Origin: Carya illinoinensis
Lineage: Eukaryota > Streptophyta > Magnoliopsida > Fagales > Juglandaceae
Direction: 5' to 3'
NCBI RefSeq assembly: GCF_018687715.1
Contig: NC_056754.1
Location: 11,193,501-11,257,500 of the forward strand
DNA length: 64,000 nucleotides
In this document: one piece after another, positions 35,301-47,289 of the stretch
Layout of the letters: each line of letters starts with the position of its first letter
How positions within the stretch are numbered: the stretch's first letter is position 1
Translations under genes and position numbers: made by a program
Notes under the pieces: model-generated
Seen by the model: the letters and a program-made list of their open reading frames with translations, nothing else
Told to the model about the DNA's origin: nothing
Databases searched by the model: none

Positions 35301-36540
35301 AATTTGAAGCAAAACAAAAGACAACAATACTCAATGCTTAGGTCAAGTAGTAGCACTAGCAATACCTCACACCTAGTAAACTAGCATTAGAATGAGTACC
35401 TAGTATGTTATTGTGATATTAAAGCATGTCGATAAACTGCTCATATTGATGATAATGAGGTGCGCTAATTTTTCGGTTGCCAAAACTATGAAGTACTTTT
35501 AATTTGTTGGTGGTCTTATTTGCTGATTTGTGTTGGTGCTATTGTACTTACATATTTCGATATTGATCAATTGTGCAGGTTGGGCAGACTTGCAGGTTTT
35601 TCTGTTAGTATGATCCAGAAATATCAGCATATGGCTAAAAGATAATTAACCGATTCAAAAATCAAACTTCATAAGATACAAATATCAATGGACATCAAAA
35701 CTAGTCGACATAGGATAGAAATTGATTCAGAGAGGCGTTAGAGAAAACTAGTTTCATTATAGCAATTTTGATATCCTGGTTATTTGTCTTGGCAATTTAT
35801 TTTAAAAAATTCGGAGCAATCTTATGGCTCTCTTTGTACTAAACTTTTGGACTCGATATATGGACACTTTTAGTAATGGTAATAATAATATAGTTTTATT
35901 GTCCATACATTAAATTTGTGTTTTGGGTTGGTGTGAATGGGCAGTAGTAGTACTTGTACGTAGAATTGAGAAAATATTATGGATGTATTTTAGCTCTTTT
36001 CATTAACTATTTCAATTATTGAGAATAAATCTGCAGTTTTATGAAATGTGTAATTTATCTTAACGCGTGGAAAAAGCATATTTATCTATTTCTTTCCTTC
36101 GCATGTGCCTAACGCTTAGATAGTTTCGATCACTATTAGATCTGGCAGCAAAACAATAATTATTTTTATTTATCTATTATAAATAAAATGTCATTAGAAA
36201 AGGCGAATATTTATTATTTGTAAAATTGTAATAATCTAAAAACTATTCTTGTATTGGAAAAAAATGAGCTTCATGTTTAAAATTTACATACAAGGTGATA
36301 TTGCTCAACATAAGGAAAATGACAAAAAATTGAGTAATTAAGATTGTAAATGGAAGTGAGAGAAAAATATAATAAAAAAAGAATAGATAAAGATTATTTT
36401 AATAGAATAGAGAAAGTATAGGGAATAAGATGTAGAAGATTTTTGAAATATTAGTAAAATTTAGGATAAAACTTTAAGAATAGTATTTTTTAACTAAAAT
36501 TTAGAAAAATTTATAAAGAATGGACTGCGAATGCTCTAAA
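32375..36540. mobile_element. Possible large non-autonomous DNA transposon (PIF/Harbinger-like ends), tentative
   Basis: The left end AGAGCACGGGCATTTGGCTC, followed by TTTA, resembles the reverse complement of the right end: AGAGCATTCGCAGTCCATTC, also followed by TTTA. About two thirds of the positions agree. The interior has no transposase but holds internal repeats. I found no convincing TTA duplication, so this is only a hypothesis. The alternative is unrelated AT-rich intergenic DNA. Confidence 0.3.
33015..33870 (+). repeat. Array of about seven diverged ~130 bp repeats
   Basis: The phrase TCAATCTAGCTTTGTCATTT (with variants) recurs at about 33023, 33161, 33290, 33421, 33557, 33690 and 33823. 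It is followed each time by TGTGC and a ...TTGACATG-like end, then TTTGTTTCACTG and CCATACAGATTCA in most units. Spacing is about 130 bp. Every unit has stops, so it is not coding. Confidence 0.75.
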
Positions 36541-36571
36541 AGAAAAAGAAAGAAAAGAACAAAAATAAAAT

Positions 36572-36588
36572 AAAATGAGCCAATTGTT
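36572..36588. repeat. Target-site duplication, 3' side, of the L1-type LINE
   Basis: AAAATGAGCCAATTGTT is repeated exactly at 47281-47297 on the far side of the LINE and its nested hAT. Duplications of this length are typical of target-primed reverse transcription. Confidence 0.92.
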
Positions 36589-36686
36589 TTTGTTTTTTTA
36601 GAAGAAACAGTACCATAGATTCATATAAATCATAGTCAAATACAAAGTAAGACCAAATGGACTACAATAACAACAAGAGACAGCAG

Positions 36687-39600
36687 TTAGGAAAGTGGAG
36701 TTCCAGCATCCACTTCAAGTCTGGAACAAAGGAAAGCAGGAGGGTCAGTCCACCACTGCAGGGTGTCTTCCACGAACTGGGCATGACGTGCTAGAGGATG
36801 GGCAACCAGATTGCCTTGACGTCCCACATGCAGAACTTCATAGGAAGGAAAGGTAGCCAGCAGCTTGAGGATTTTGCATATTAAGATGCTACACGAATGC
36901 ATAGTCCCCTCTCCTGACCGTAAAGCCTCAACCACAGCAAGGGAGTCCCCTTCCAACAATAAATGAGAAATACCTAAGTGAGAAATCAACTGTAAGCCCC
37001 GTAAAGCAGCCAAGGCCTCAATATCTTCAACCCCATGGATGCCCAACTCCTTCCAAGTCAGTGCCATAACCATGCCACCCCTATCATCCCGCAGGACAGC
37101 TCCCACCCCACTGATATTCAAGGTGTTGAATATAGCCCCATCGACATTGAGTTTAAATGATCCACTAGGAGGAGGAATCCAACACAAAGAGGAGATAGTG
37201 GGATGAACCTTTACATGCTTACGAATGAGCCGGTAGTTTGCAACATAATCAAAACAATTCCCAACCACAACACACACATCCAGGTTGGTTTGCTGAAAGA
37301 GCTTTAGATTACGGTATTTCCACACACCCCAAGTAATTATCACAAAGCGGGTTAGGAGAGGAGTCATCACACCTCATAACAGCTTGTACAACATTAGTAA
37401 ACCCATAATGGCCATGCAACAACCCCAAATCCCTGGCAAAAAACATTTCCCATACTCTAAGAAAGTAAGGACACTTACATAAAATATGGAAAACATCCTC
37501 ACAAGCATCATGGCAAAAATCACAAGAGGAAGAGGGCAGAACGTGCCTCCTGAATAAAAGTTGCTTAGTAGGTAAACTATCCTTACCAGCCCTCCAAATA
37601 AAATGTTTAATTTTAGTTGGAAGCTGTAAATTCCACAAGACCCACCAAAAGGAAGGGAAAGCCAAACCTGGATCACTCGAACTACACTCTAAAGCAGTTT
37701 TTAGATTAAGGGCAATATAATATGTAGACTTGACAGTAAAAACCCCATTTTTTGTGCCACTCCACACTAAACGGTCAGCTCCCCAATGAAGGAATAATGG
37801 AGTTTGGAGGATAGAAGGAACCTCAAAAGGGAGGAAAACCTGTCGTACCAAGTCAATGTTCCAACCCGTAGGAGAGGACCTATCCAACAGATCAGCGACA
37901 CAAGCGTCCTCAGCAAGGGAATGGCAGCAGGAAATAACCTTCCTTGGACTGGGGGCGACAAGCCAATGATCTGTTCGAACCTTGATTTTGTCGCCCTGAC
38001 CAATACGCCATAAGCTACCCGCTTTAATCACAGCCTTTGCTGCATATATGCTGCTCCACACGTATGGAGGTTTGGAACCCAAAGCCGAGCTTAAAAAGTC
38101 AGAGTTGGGAAAATATTTAGCTTTAAACACAGCAGTAAAAAGAGACCCATGCGAGTGTAGTAAACGCCATCCTTGTTTAGCCAATAAAGCTAAGTTAAAA
38201 GATTCTAAGTCCCGAAAACCCATGCCACCCTTGAATTTTGACTGACACAAAGTACTCCATTTCAGCCAGTGCAACCTTCTCTCTTGATCTCGTTGACCCC
38301 ACCAAAACTGAGCAAACATCCCTTCCAAGTCTTTGTAAAATCCTTTCGGGAGCTAGAAGCAACTCATAGTGTAAGTCAGTATGGCCTGAACAACGGCTTT
38401 AATCAGCACCTTGCGCCCCGCTTGGGACAACAACTTCTCTTTCCATCCTTGCAACTTTGCCCAAACTCTATCCTTAATAGCCTTAAAGGACTGAAAACGG
38501 GATCTGCCTACAAAGGAGGGGAGGCCAAGATATTTAGCATGATGCTGAATATCCTGGACACCCCACACTTCCTTGATAGTGGGCTGAATAGAGGCCTCCG
38601 TGTTACGACTGAAAAGAAGTTCAATTTTCCCCATATTTAACTGCTGACCCGATGCCAGCCCATAACAAGAGACCAAATGTTTAATATATTCATTTTCAGC
38701 CACAGAAGCTCGACAAAATATAATATTATCATCAGCGAAGAAGAGATGACTAACCCAGGGAGCAGTACGGCACACACTAATCCCTCTCATGTGATTGTGC
38801 TCATCAGCTTGTTTCAATAGCAAAGATAAAGCTTCAGCACAAAGAACAAATAAGTAGGGAGAAAGAGGACACCCTTGACGGAGGCCACGAGATGGCGTAA
38901 TAGGTTGGGTGGAGAGACCATTCACAAGTACCTTATAAGAAACTGAAGTAATACACATCAGAATTAAATGAATGAACTTTGAGTGAAAACCCATGTGATG
39001 CATCAGTTTTTCCAGAAATATCCATTCAACCCGGTCATAGGCTTTGTTCATATCTAATTTAATTGACATCCAACCCTTCTTACCCCTCTTTCGCAGACGA
39101 ATAGCCTCCACAGTTTCAAAAGCCACCAGAACATTATTAGTTATCAGCCGTCCAGGCACAAAAGCAGATCGGTGTTCAGAAATCACACCCGGTAAAACTG
39201 CTTTCAGCCGATTAGCTAAAACTTTGGCAATGACTTTGTATATCACATTACAAAGACTAATAGGTCGATAGTCTTTTAAAACTTCAGGGTGTTTATTTTT
39301 CGGAATCAAAACAATATGGGTTAGATTTAAATCAGGGAGCATAACACCTGAATTCAGCACTTGTAACACTGAGCTAACAACAGTAGGACCAACCAGATGC
39401 CAATAATTCTGAAAAAATAACGGAGGCATACCATCGGGACCGGGAGCTGTCAATGGTTGCATCTGAAATAAGGTTGTTTTGATCTCAGCTTCGGTGAACA
39501 CACGCAGCAATTCTCAGTTCATAGAATCAGATATGCAAGCCTGAAAAGGCTGAAGGACCGCATCAATAGCAAGGGGGAATGTCGTAGAGAACAAAGTGTG

Positions 39601-40791
39601 AAAATAATCATAGACCAAAGGAAGCATTGCCGACCCTTCATACATGACTCGATCATCATCCTGAAGCCGGGAAACATAGTTTCGACGCTACCGTTGAGTG
39701 GCCTTAAAATGAAAAAACTTGGTGTTTTGATCCCCATTGGCCAACCATAGCACACGGGACCGTTGTTGCCACATCAATTCCTCCTTCTCCATCAAATAAT
39801 TGAGATCATGCTTGACCCTCCTTATTTCGTGCAAAGGATACGAGGAGAGTGATGAATTTTGTAATCTTTCCAATTCCTTCCGTTTTTTAGCCAAACCAAG
39901 GCGAACATTGCCAAAACAGGCTTTACTCCAGTCCAACAGATAACGACCACACTGTGCAATTTTATCCACCAAGGAAGAGTTAGAGGAAGAAAACCAAGCC
40001 CGAGCAATGGATTCCTCACAACCCTGTTCGCCCACCCACATAGATTCAAATTTAAACAAACGAGTTCGCCGGGGTGTTGGTTGCAGTGAGACATCCGTAG
40101 TCAACACCAAACATGAATGATCAGAGACTGGTGTGGAGAGATTGGAAACTTGGCAATTCGGAAACAAAGCCAGCCAATCCATGTTACTGAGGAAACGATC
40201 CAATCGTTCGTGGATCAGACCAGGCCCCTCCCGAAAATTACACCAAGTATATAAAGGGCCTACAGCAGGAAGACTACGTAATTGACAGTAATCCAAAGCC
40301 TCTCGAAAGCCTCGCATCTGACTAGCAGGTCGAACCCGACCACCCAACTTTTCAGAGATATCCAAAATCTCGTTAAAATCCCCACAACATAACCACGGCC
40401 CAGAGAATTGGTCCTTCAGTAAACGTAACAAATTCCAGGTATTGTGTCGAAGAGATGTCTCCGGATGACCATAAATCGCAGACAAACGCCAAGAAATTCT
40501 AGAAGTACAATCCGAAACAAGCACATCAAAATGAAAAGGAGAATAAGAACGTAAAACGAGAGTTACCTCACTACGCCATAAGAGACACACGCCACCGCGC
40601 CGACCAGATCCACCCACCGGCAAGAAGCACGAAAAGCCCATCTGGACTTTAAGGAACTCCATCCGAGCGGTGCGAGATCGGGTTTTCATGAGGAATACCA
40701 CGTCAGGAGCTTCCCTCCGAACGAAATCTCGGAGGGTAAGAACGCCCCGAGGGTTCCCAAGCCCTCGGGAGTTCCAGCTCATGATTTTCAT
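36687..40791 (-). pseudogene. LINE ORF2: endonuclease, reverse transcriptase, zinc-binding domain, RNase H
   Basis: It starts at ATG 40791, overlapping the ORF1 stop in ATGA. The apurinic-type endonuclease has MSWNSRGLGNPRG, CCGDFNEI and SDHSCLV, but the catalytic Glu of the usual LMETK is Lys here (FLMKTRS). The reverse transcriptase has TAPGPDGMPP, PISLCNVIYK, QGCPLSPYLF and the FADD active site (about 38740). The zf-RVT has CDFCHDACEDVFHILCKC (about 37500). RNase H has LNVDGA, EALAALRGL and EGDSLAVVEAL. In-frame stops lie at 39690-39688, near 39518 and at 38355-38353, and there is a frameshift near 37340. It can no longer make the full protein. Confidence 0.93.
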
Positions 40792-42053
40792 GGGCTCCGG
40801 CGGGGCTGGATCTCAGCCTCCGCCGATCTAACCGGAACCTCCACCAAAGAGGCATCTTCTTCTGATTTCTGCTTTTTCAAAGGGATCAACTTACTCGAAT
40901 CGCCAACAAGTTTCACATGCAACTGCCGCTTCGATGGAGTCGGTGGGGGGTGAGGAAGTCGAGCTCGACGGGCACGACCCACGCTGGAAAGGTGCTGGTT
41001 CTCCTTACGGGAAGAGAAGAAAGGGGCATGGGACTGGGTTTTCTCTAAAGAAGCCGAACCCGATGTTGGCACAAGGCTGGGCCCAAAGCCCATATCGGGC
41101 CCATCAGACGGCCCAACAGAGATGGGAGAACCCACGGCAGGAGCAGGTTGGCGCGAGAGAACATTGGTAACCTCTATCAACGGACGTGGAGGAGAGCTAG
41201 AAACCACCCCATTTGTCGGCGCCGACCCCTCGAATCGATCAACAGCAGCAGAGGAAGACTGGTCGGGGTCAGCCGCAACAGTCGAATCCGGACGAAGCCA
41301 TGTGCTCACTGGAGCACCCCCAACCCGGAGCCATGGTCCATAGGGAAACTCGGAGGAACCAGTAGACTCCTTCACAGAAAGCCAGTGCAGACAGTCACGG
41401 TCGCCATGTCCCAAAACGCCACAAAAATAACAGAATTGCGGCAAACGTTCAAATTTAAACTGGACCCAAACAAACTCAGCATCACCCACAGCAACCCGCT
41501 TTCCACGAGGCAACGGTTGTCGAATGTCCAAGGAAAGCCGTACCCGAGCATATTCCCTCCATCCAGGCCTTGAGTCAACAAGATCAACATCAAGAACATC
41601 CCCCAATGTGTCAGCAATTTTACGAACTGCCCATGCATGCATCCCATCTAACGGCAAATCATAAATACACGTCCAAAACGAAGCAAAGATCATAGGCACC
41701 TTAGAAACCTGTAGAGTACCATCATAAGGTGTACAGATAACCAGATGATTCCCAAAAGTCCAGGGGCCATTAGACAGAATCCGTTCCTTTTCGCCATACG
41801 TAGAGCAAGCAGCCAGAAATAAATTATCCCCCATATCATAAATCTCGAAGCCCCCGGATGGATGCCATAACTTATGCATCATACGCTCGAAAGCTTCCTT
41901 GTTATAAAACTTAACAGTTAACAGTTTGAAAAGAAAGCAGTTCGCAGTATCGAAGACCTTGTTTAATTCCAGCGAATTCGTTAAACGGATAGGAGTTTCC
42001 TCAGTTTCCGATAAGGAAAGAGATTGCCAATGTTCCGTGAGATCATCCGACAT
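40788..42053 (-). CDS. LINE ORF1 protein (DUF4283 plus CCHC zinc knuckle)
   Basis: A 421-residue intact frame starting MSDDLTEHWQSLS. Residues of about 30-180 match the DUF4283 fold of plant LINE ORF1 (GPWTFGNHLVIC, FWTCIYDLPL). A CCHC knuckle CYFCGVLGHGDRDC follows at about residue 210, then a Ser/Pro-rich and basic tail. ORF1 proteins bind the element's RNA. ORF2 begins four bases before the ORF1 stop ends (ATGA), which suggests coupled re-initiation. It is a transposon gene, not a host gene. Confidence 0.9.
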   Translation of the reverse strand: MSDDLTEHWQSLSLSETEETPIRLTNSLELNKVFDTANCFLFKLLTVKFYNKEAFERMMHKLWHPSGGFEIYDMGDNLFLAACSTYGEKERILSNGPWTFGNHLVICTPYDGTLQVSKVPMIFASFWTCIYDLPLDGMHAWAVRKIADTLGDVLDVDLVDSRPGWREYARVRLSLDIRQPLPRGKRVAVGDAEFVWVQFKFERLPQFCYFCGVLGHGDRDCLHWLSVKESTGSSEFPYGPWLRVGGAPVSTWLRPDSTVAADPDQSSSAAVDRFEGSAPTNGVVSSSPPRPLIEVTNVLSRQPAPAVGSPISVGPSDGPDMGFGPSLVPTSGSASLEKTQSHAPFFSSRKENQHLSSVGRARRARLPHPPPTPSKRQLHVKLVGDSSKLIPLKKQKSEEDASLVEVPVRSAEAEIQPRRSP

Positions 42054-42289
42054 CGCAACAGATCATAAAGAGGCAAGCAGAAAAGGGTGTAAAAGAAATT
42101 CCACCAACGGGAAAGAAGTAAAGACTTGCACCTAGGGGTGGGCAGCGGGGCCCCGTTACCCGCTGCCCTGCCCCCGCATAGGGCGGGGCGGGTCATCCGC
42201 ACCGTCAGGGCCGGGGGGCCCCAGGTGTAACCCAGCGGAGGCGGGGGACGGGGACGGACCCCCCCCGGTCCGTTTTTCCCCCACCCCGT

Positions 42290-42405
42290 ATCATATATAA
42301 TATATATAATATATATTATATATTATATATATATATATATAATATATTATATTATATATATATATATAATATAATATATATTATATATATATATATATAT
42401 ATAAG
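42290..42405. repeat. (TA)n palindromic tract
   Basis: Over 100 bp of TATATA/ATAATATATT sequence just inside the left GC-rich arm of the hAT. Highly self-complementary. Confidence 0.85.
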
Positions 42406-42884
42406 TTTAAGTATAACTTAAGTGAAACGGCGCCGTTTCACTTAAGTTATACCCCTTACCCTTAACCCCCCCCCCCGGGCGTTCGAAACCCATACCCAGA
42501 AACTTCTTCAAACCCTTCTCCCGAGTCCCTCCCCTCCCCTCCCCTCCGAAACCCCCAATCCCCTCCCCTCCGAGCCTAAGTCGCCGTGCCGCACGCCGTC
42601 CCTCCTCCCTCTGCCACGCTGGACGCACGCCGGACGCACATTATGTATAATTTTGTCAAATTGTCATTTATTTTCTTAATTTTTCTCCGTTAAATTATAT
42701 ATATATATATATATATTTGAGTTTTGATCGGAGATTGGAGGAAGGATGGGGTTGAATCGGAGATGGAGGATGGGATTTGTGGATTGTGTGCTGTGGATTC
42801 GTTGATTTGTCAAATTGTGTGATTGTTTCGGATTTCAAGCATTTTGGATGTTTCGGATTGCCCATTTTTGTTGTAAATTTCATT

Positions 42885-43135
42885 GAAATCCTAAACCCTA
42901 AATTGATTTAGGGGTTAAGGTTTCGGATTGGGACCCTAAATTAAATTAGGGTTCCAATCCGAAACCCTAAATTGATTTAGGGGTTTCAATCACATTGAAA
43001 CCCCTAAATCAATTTAGGGTTTCGGATTGGAACCCAATTTAGGGTTTCGGATTGGGGATTGGGGTTCCAATCCGAAACCCTAAATTGATTTAGGGGTTTC
43101 ATGGATTGAAACCCCTAAAAAAAAAACCCTAAACT
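42885..43135. repeat. Inverted, telomere-like AAACCCTAA/TTTAGGG block inside the hAT
   Basis: Units such as AAACCCTAAATTGATTTAGG and its reverse complement alternate several times, linked by TTTCGGATTGG/CCAATCCGAAA. CCCTAAA and TTTAGGG match the plant telomere heptamer, but the spacing is irregular and the units are palindromic, so this is a subterminal repeat block, not a telomere. Confidence 0.8.
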
Positions 43136-44217
43136 TGTTTGACATAATAATCATATATATATATATATATATATATTTATTTATATACATATATAAATTA
43201 TTTATATACATATATATAAATTTATGGAGTTGTGAAACTTGTTTGAGATAGTAATCATCATGGACGCACGGTATGATTTATTAGGGTTTTTGGCATCTTT
43301 CTTTTCTTGGCTAGGGTTTTTGCTCTTGAAAGTATGAAATTAAGTTTTTGGCAAATTTGCACTTTTTGATCTTTTTTATTTTTCATATTTTTTAAACATC
43401 TTTCAAGATTTTAAAAAAATTAAAAAATATACCAATATACTAATATTAGTGTCAGTAACTATTAAGAAAATAATTTTATAAAATTAAATATATGAAAAAG
43501 TAAAAATGAGAGAACAAAACTATGAAGCATATTATCATTTTTTTTTTGTTTTATTTAAAAGTTTTAAATAATTATAACTATTAGATCATTAAAATTAAAA
43601 AAAAAATCAATTTGAAAATTATATAAAATCAAATATGGCCTTCATGAATGTCTTTTTTTATTCAATCATTTAAGTACATATCATTTAATTGAATGATATC
43701 ATTGGGTGATGAAGACAATGATAATTTTTGGGTGATTAAAATTATGATAATTTTTTTTATTCAATCATTTAAGTACATATTCAATCATTTAAGTACATAT
43801 CATTTCCAATTACGAATTGAGAAAGTCTGAGTATTTTTAAATGATTGAATAAAATTATCATATGTACTGTGGTAAAGTTTTATACTCATGACTCCACATG
43901 ATATATATAACGTACACATGATTAACCTAAATTACCTTGGCCTATATATAAATGACACGAAATTAACCCCTACGCTTGCCAAAACTTAAAAAAGGGTAAA
44001 AAAGAGAAAAGAGAGAAGAATATAATGCCTATTAAAAAATGTCTATTAAAGTGGCCTATTAAAATAATGCCTATTAAAAATATGAAGCATCTCTCTTCGA
44101 CTCTTCCTAATCAAATTATTTGGAATTGCTTATATGAGGTGTAAAAACTTATTATAGTGTAGCCATTCATATTATCATCATTATATATAAAAAGTACTTA
44201 ATACATCAATAATAGTT

Positions 44218-46505
44218 ATGTATGTAGTTTTTGCTGATTGTGTTGGATTGCACTTTGAATTTTTTTTTTTTTTTGTTGGAGAATCAGGAATATCTTCGAA
44301 TTTCAGTTATAGCTCGCCTTCCCCAGCCAACACCCCTACCCCAGAAACTAACCCTACTCCTACCCCTATAACGAGTACACCTTGCCCTGCTCCGAAGCCC
44401 ACACAGGGCAAGAAACCTGTATCTATAGTTTGGCAACACTTTACCAAACTAGAGGGTGGGGACCCCAACAACCCACAAGCTAAATGTAATCACTGTGGAA
44501 AAATGTATGGATGTCACTATAGGAAACATGGTACATCCCAGCTGAAGGTCCATCTAGAGGAACAATGCAAGAAGAGTCCAATTTTAAAATCCTTAGTAGA
44601 GAAGGGTCAATCTAGACTAGATTTTAAAATGGCTGATGGGAGTAGTGGGGCCGGGGGGCCAACATTGAAGGGGTATACGAAGTATAACCCCAATAAGTGT
44701 AGAAGGAAGTTAGCTCGTATGATTATCATGGACGAGCTGCCTTTTCAGTTTGTGGAGGGTAAAGGGTTCCAAGAATTTGTCCAAGAGTTGGAACCCAGAT
44801 TTGTACTTCCTTTTCGTCACACTGTGGCAAAGGATATTAAGAAGATGTACCTTCGTGATAAAGATGTTTTGAGGGGCCAACTCGCGGGTTTGGTAGTTTG
44901 CCTCACTACCGATACTTGGACTTCTATCCAAAATATGAATTACATGTCGTTGACTGTGCATTTTGTTGATGCTGATTGGGTTCTGCACAAAAAGATTATT
45001 AAATTTTGTCAAATAACTGATCATAAGGGTGAGACGATTGGAAAGGCATTGGAGGCCGCAATAAAGGAGTGTGGTTTGGAAAAGGTTTTGTCTGTGTCAG
45101 TTGATAATGCGTCATCTAATGATGTCGCATTGAGATATCTAAAGAATTATCTTAAAGATGCAAATAAGACATTCTTGGGTGGTGAATACTTGCATGTTAG
45201 ATGTGCTGCACATATTTTGAATTTAATTGTGACTGAGGGGTTGAAAGATGTTGATAACTCGGTTGCACGAGTTAGAATGGCTGTGAAATGGGTGAGGTCT
45301 TCTCTTTCTAGATTGGAGAAATTCAAAATTGCTGCAAAGGCTGCGGGCATAACATTGAAGAAGGGTCTTTGTACTGATGTTCCTACCGGATGGAACTCAA
45401 CCTTCTTGATGTTGGAGGCGGCTCAGCCTTTCAATTATTGGGTGATGAAGACATCCAATATGTCAAATACTTTGATGAGCACGGGGGATCACAAAAGCCT
45501 AATGATGATGATTGGGTGGTAGTTTCTACTTTCGTTGATTTTCTTGGATTATTTTATGATGTCACGTTGAATATATCTGGTTCTTTGTACCCTACATCCC
45601 ATGAGTTTTGTCAACAAATATGTAGGGTAAAAGAAGAATTAGAAGATATGCGTAGGGGTTCCAATGAAAGGATGAAGGGGGATGACAGTGACCATGATGC
45701 TAAAGTATGACAAGTGTTGGGAGATTTGACTAGAATGAATATTTTCTTATATGTGGCTGTTATTCTTGATCCCCGTCTGAAAGTTTCAGGCTTGTTATAT
45801 GGGTTGGGACTTGTTCACAATCAGGTATGGACTGACATTATTGGTGAATTGGCCCGAGATACCCTGAAAAAATTGTTTGATGAGTTTATGGCAATTAAGG
45901 GTGGTACTACATCGAAGACACATACACCGACCCCAACTCCTTCTACAGACACCGTGACCGGGCCTCCTACAAAGAAGCGCAGAATGCCGTGGACTAAGAC
46001 CCTCGCACAGAATCCCACACTAGTCCATCAATCTACGAAAGTTGTTTCTGAGTTAGACAACTATTTGTCAGCGGATATGGTCCAAGATGATGATGATCAT
46101 TTCGATATATTAGGATGATGGAAGAATGCCTCAAAGAAATATCCCATCATTTCTGAGATTGCCCGCTATATTTTGGCCATCCCTATTAGCACCGTTGCCT
46201 CAGAGTCAGCCTTTAGTACCGGAGATCGTATATTGGATCCTTTCCGTAGTTCATTGTCTCCTACAACTGTAGAGGCATTGATATGCACACAGAGTTGGAC
46301 GATAGGAAAGGATATTCATGTTCCGGATATTTTAGATTTTAAGGAGACCGATGAGGGTGGTGATCAGTCTGGATTTGGACCACCTGATAATTATTTTTTA
46401 TTTTATTATTTTAATTTTTTTATATTCATTTCCATTTCATCGTTATTAATTTTAATATTAATTTTTGTAGTAACACATGAGACGTCTAGCACCTCTGCAA
46501 CATAA
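44218..46505 (+). pseudogene. hAT transposase (zf-BED ... hAT C-terminal dimerisation domain), decayed
   Basis: A BED-type zinc finger (VWQHFTKLEGGD...KCNHCGKMYGC...HLEEQC) at about 44428-44568 is followed by the catalytic-domain blocks (LTTDTWTS, VHFVDADWVLHKKIIKF, VDNASSNDVA, RCAAHILNLIV) in one frame to about 45420. A frameshift there moves the frame to LLGDEDIQYVKYFDEHGG. A TGA at 45708-45710 and another at 46116-46118 (where WWKNASKKYP is expected) precede the C-terminal hAT dimerisation domain (IPISTVASESAFSTGDRILD...ALICTQSW, about 46176-46300). The start is uncertain; TTGGAGAATCAG before 44290 may be an intron end. Inactive as it stands. Confidence 0.92.
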
Positions 46506-47289
46506 AAATGTGCTCAAGCCTGGGCCGCTCCAACTGTCACACCCCTTGACTCAAAGACAAGCCACAGCTGACAAGCCTCTTTAAAATGATCAATTTTTAA
46601 TGATTTGTAAAAATTTTGTATTCAATAATTTGTAATGTTGATACAATGCCCTTTGGACACTTTTATATTTGTAATTTTGTAATTGTTTAGCCTTTCAATT
46701 TTGTAATAGCTTAATTATTATTATTAGTTTATTACGTATTAGACTTTTAGACATAACACTTTTTTTTTTTCTTTTAATCTGAGTTTTAAATTTTTTTTTT
46801 CTTTTTTACTTATAATTTTATGGGTTGAAAAATGAAAATAGCCTACAAGGTATTTTTGGGCCAAAAATACATACTTGTGGGCCATTTTGGCCTATTGCTG
46901 AGATTTCTGGGCCCAAAATGGCCCAGAAATTGCTTCTGGGCCCAAGGCCTAGAATGGGGGTGCGGGGGGCCGGACGGATTGCCCCCCACACCCGTACCCC
47001 GTCATGCGGGACGGGGTACCCTGCCCCCGCACATCGGAAGCGGGGGACGGGGGGGATTTTCCCCATCCGCCCCATGCGGGGGCGGGGGGCGGGGGGGCCC
47101 TACCCCGCACCGTATGGTGCGGGTAGCACCCCTACTTGCACTAGAGGCAAGAAAGCACTCTCATCAACTCGAGAGAGAGACAAACTGCACTATCCAAACA
47201 AACACCAAACGGTTACTGACAGTTACCTCGAATCGCCTCGAATCGCCGGAGCAGAAACCAAAACTTAATTTAATAAGTTCAAAATGAGC

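Larger units (their letters stand above)
42132..47133 (+). mobile_element. hAT DNA transposon (GC-rich ends) nested in the LINE 5' UTR
   Basis: The ends are CTAGGGGTGGGCAGCGGGG... and ...GGTGCGGGTAGCACCCCT, with the exact 8 bp duplication ACTTGCAC on both sides (42124-42131 and 47134-47141). Subterminal arrays of CCCCGC/GCGGGG motifs lie at 42140-42290 and 46960-47130. The interior has (TA)n palindromes (42290-42405), an inverted AAACCCTAA-rich block (42885-43135) and a transposase gene on the plus strand. It is the autonomous-type relative of the element at 8088-10185. Confidence 0.93.
36589..47280 (-). mobile_element. L1-type LINE retrotransposon, apparently full-length, interrupted by a hAT near its 5' end
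   Basis: On the minus strand the element runs from 47280 (5' end) to a short A-rich tail at 36589-36600, between 17 bp duplications. It has a 5' UTR (47280-47142, then 42131-42054 after the hAT), ORF1 (42053-40788) and ORF2 (40791-36687: endonuclease, reverse transcriptase, zf-RVT, RNase H). The hAT insert is 5.0 kb, so the LINE itself is about 5.7 kb. RNase H at the ORF2 end is usual for plant L1 elements. Confidence 0.93.

Noticed and set aside
42885..43135. Interstitial telomere
   Set aside because: Heptamer-like strings occur in both orientations with irregular spacers and sit within hAT boundaries, so they are part of the transposon.
46825..47287. Overlapping 147-151 codon frames at the right end of the 5 kb hAT
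   Set aside because: These are translations of the GC-rich subterminal array and LINE 5' UTR; no conserved motif.
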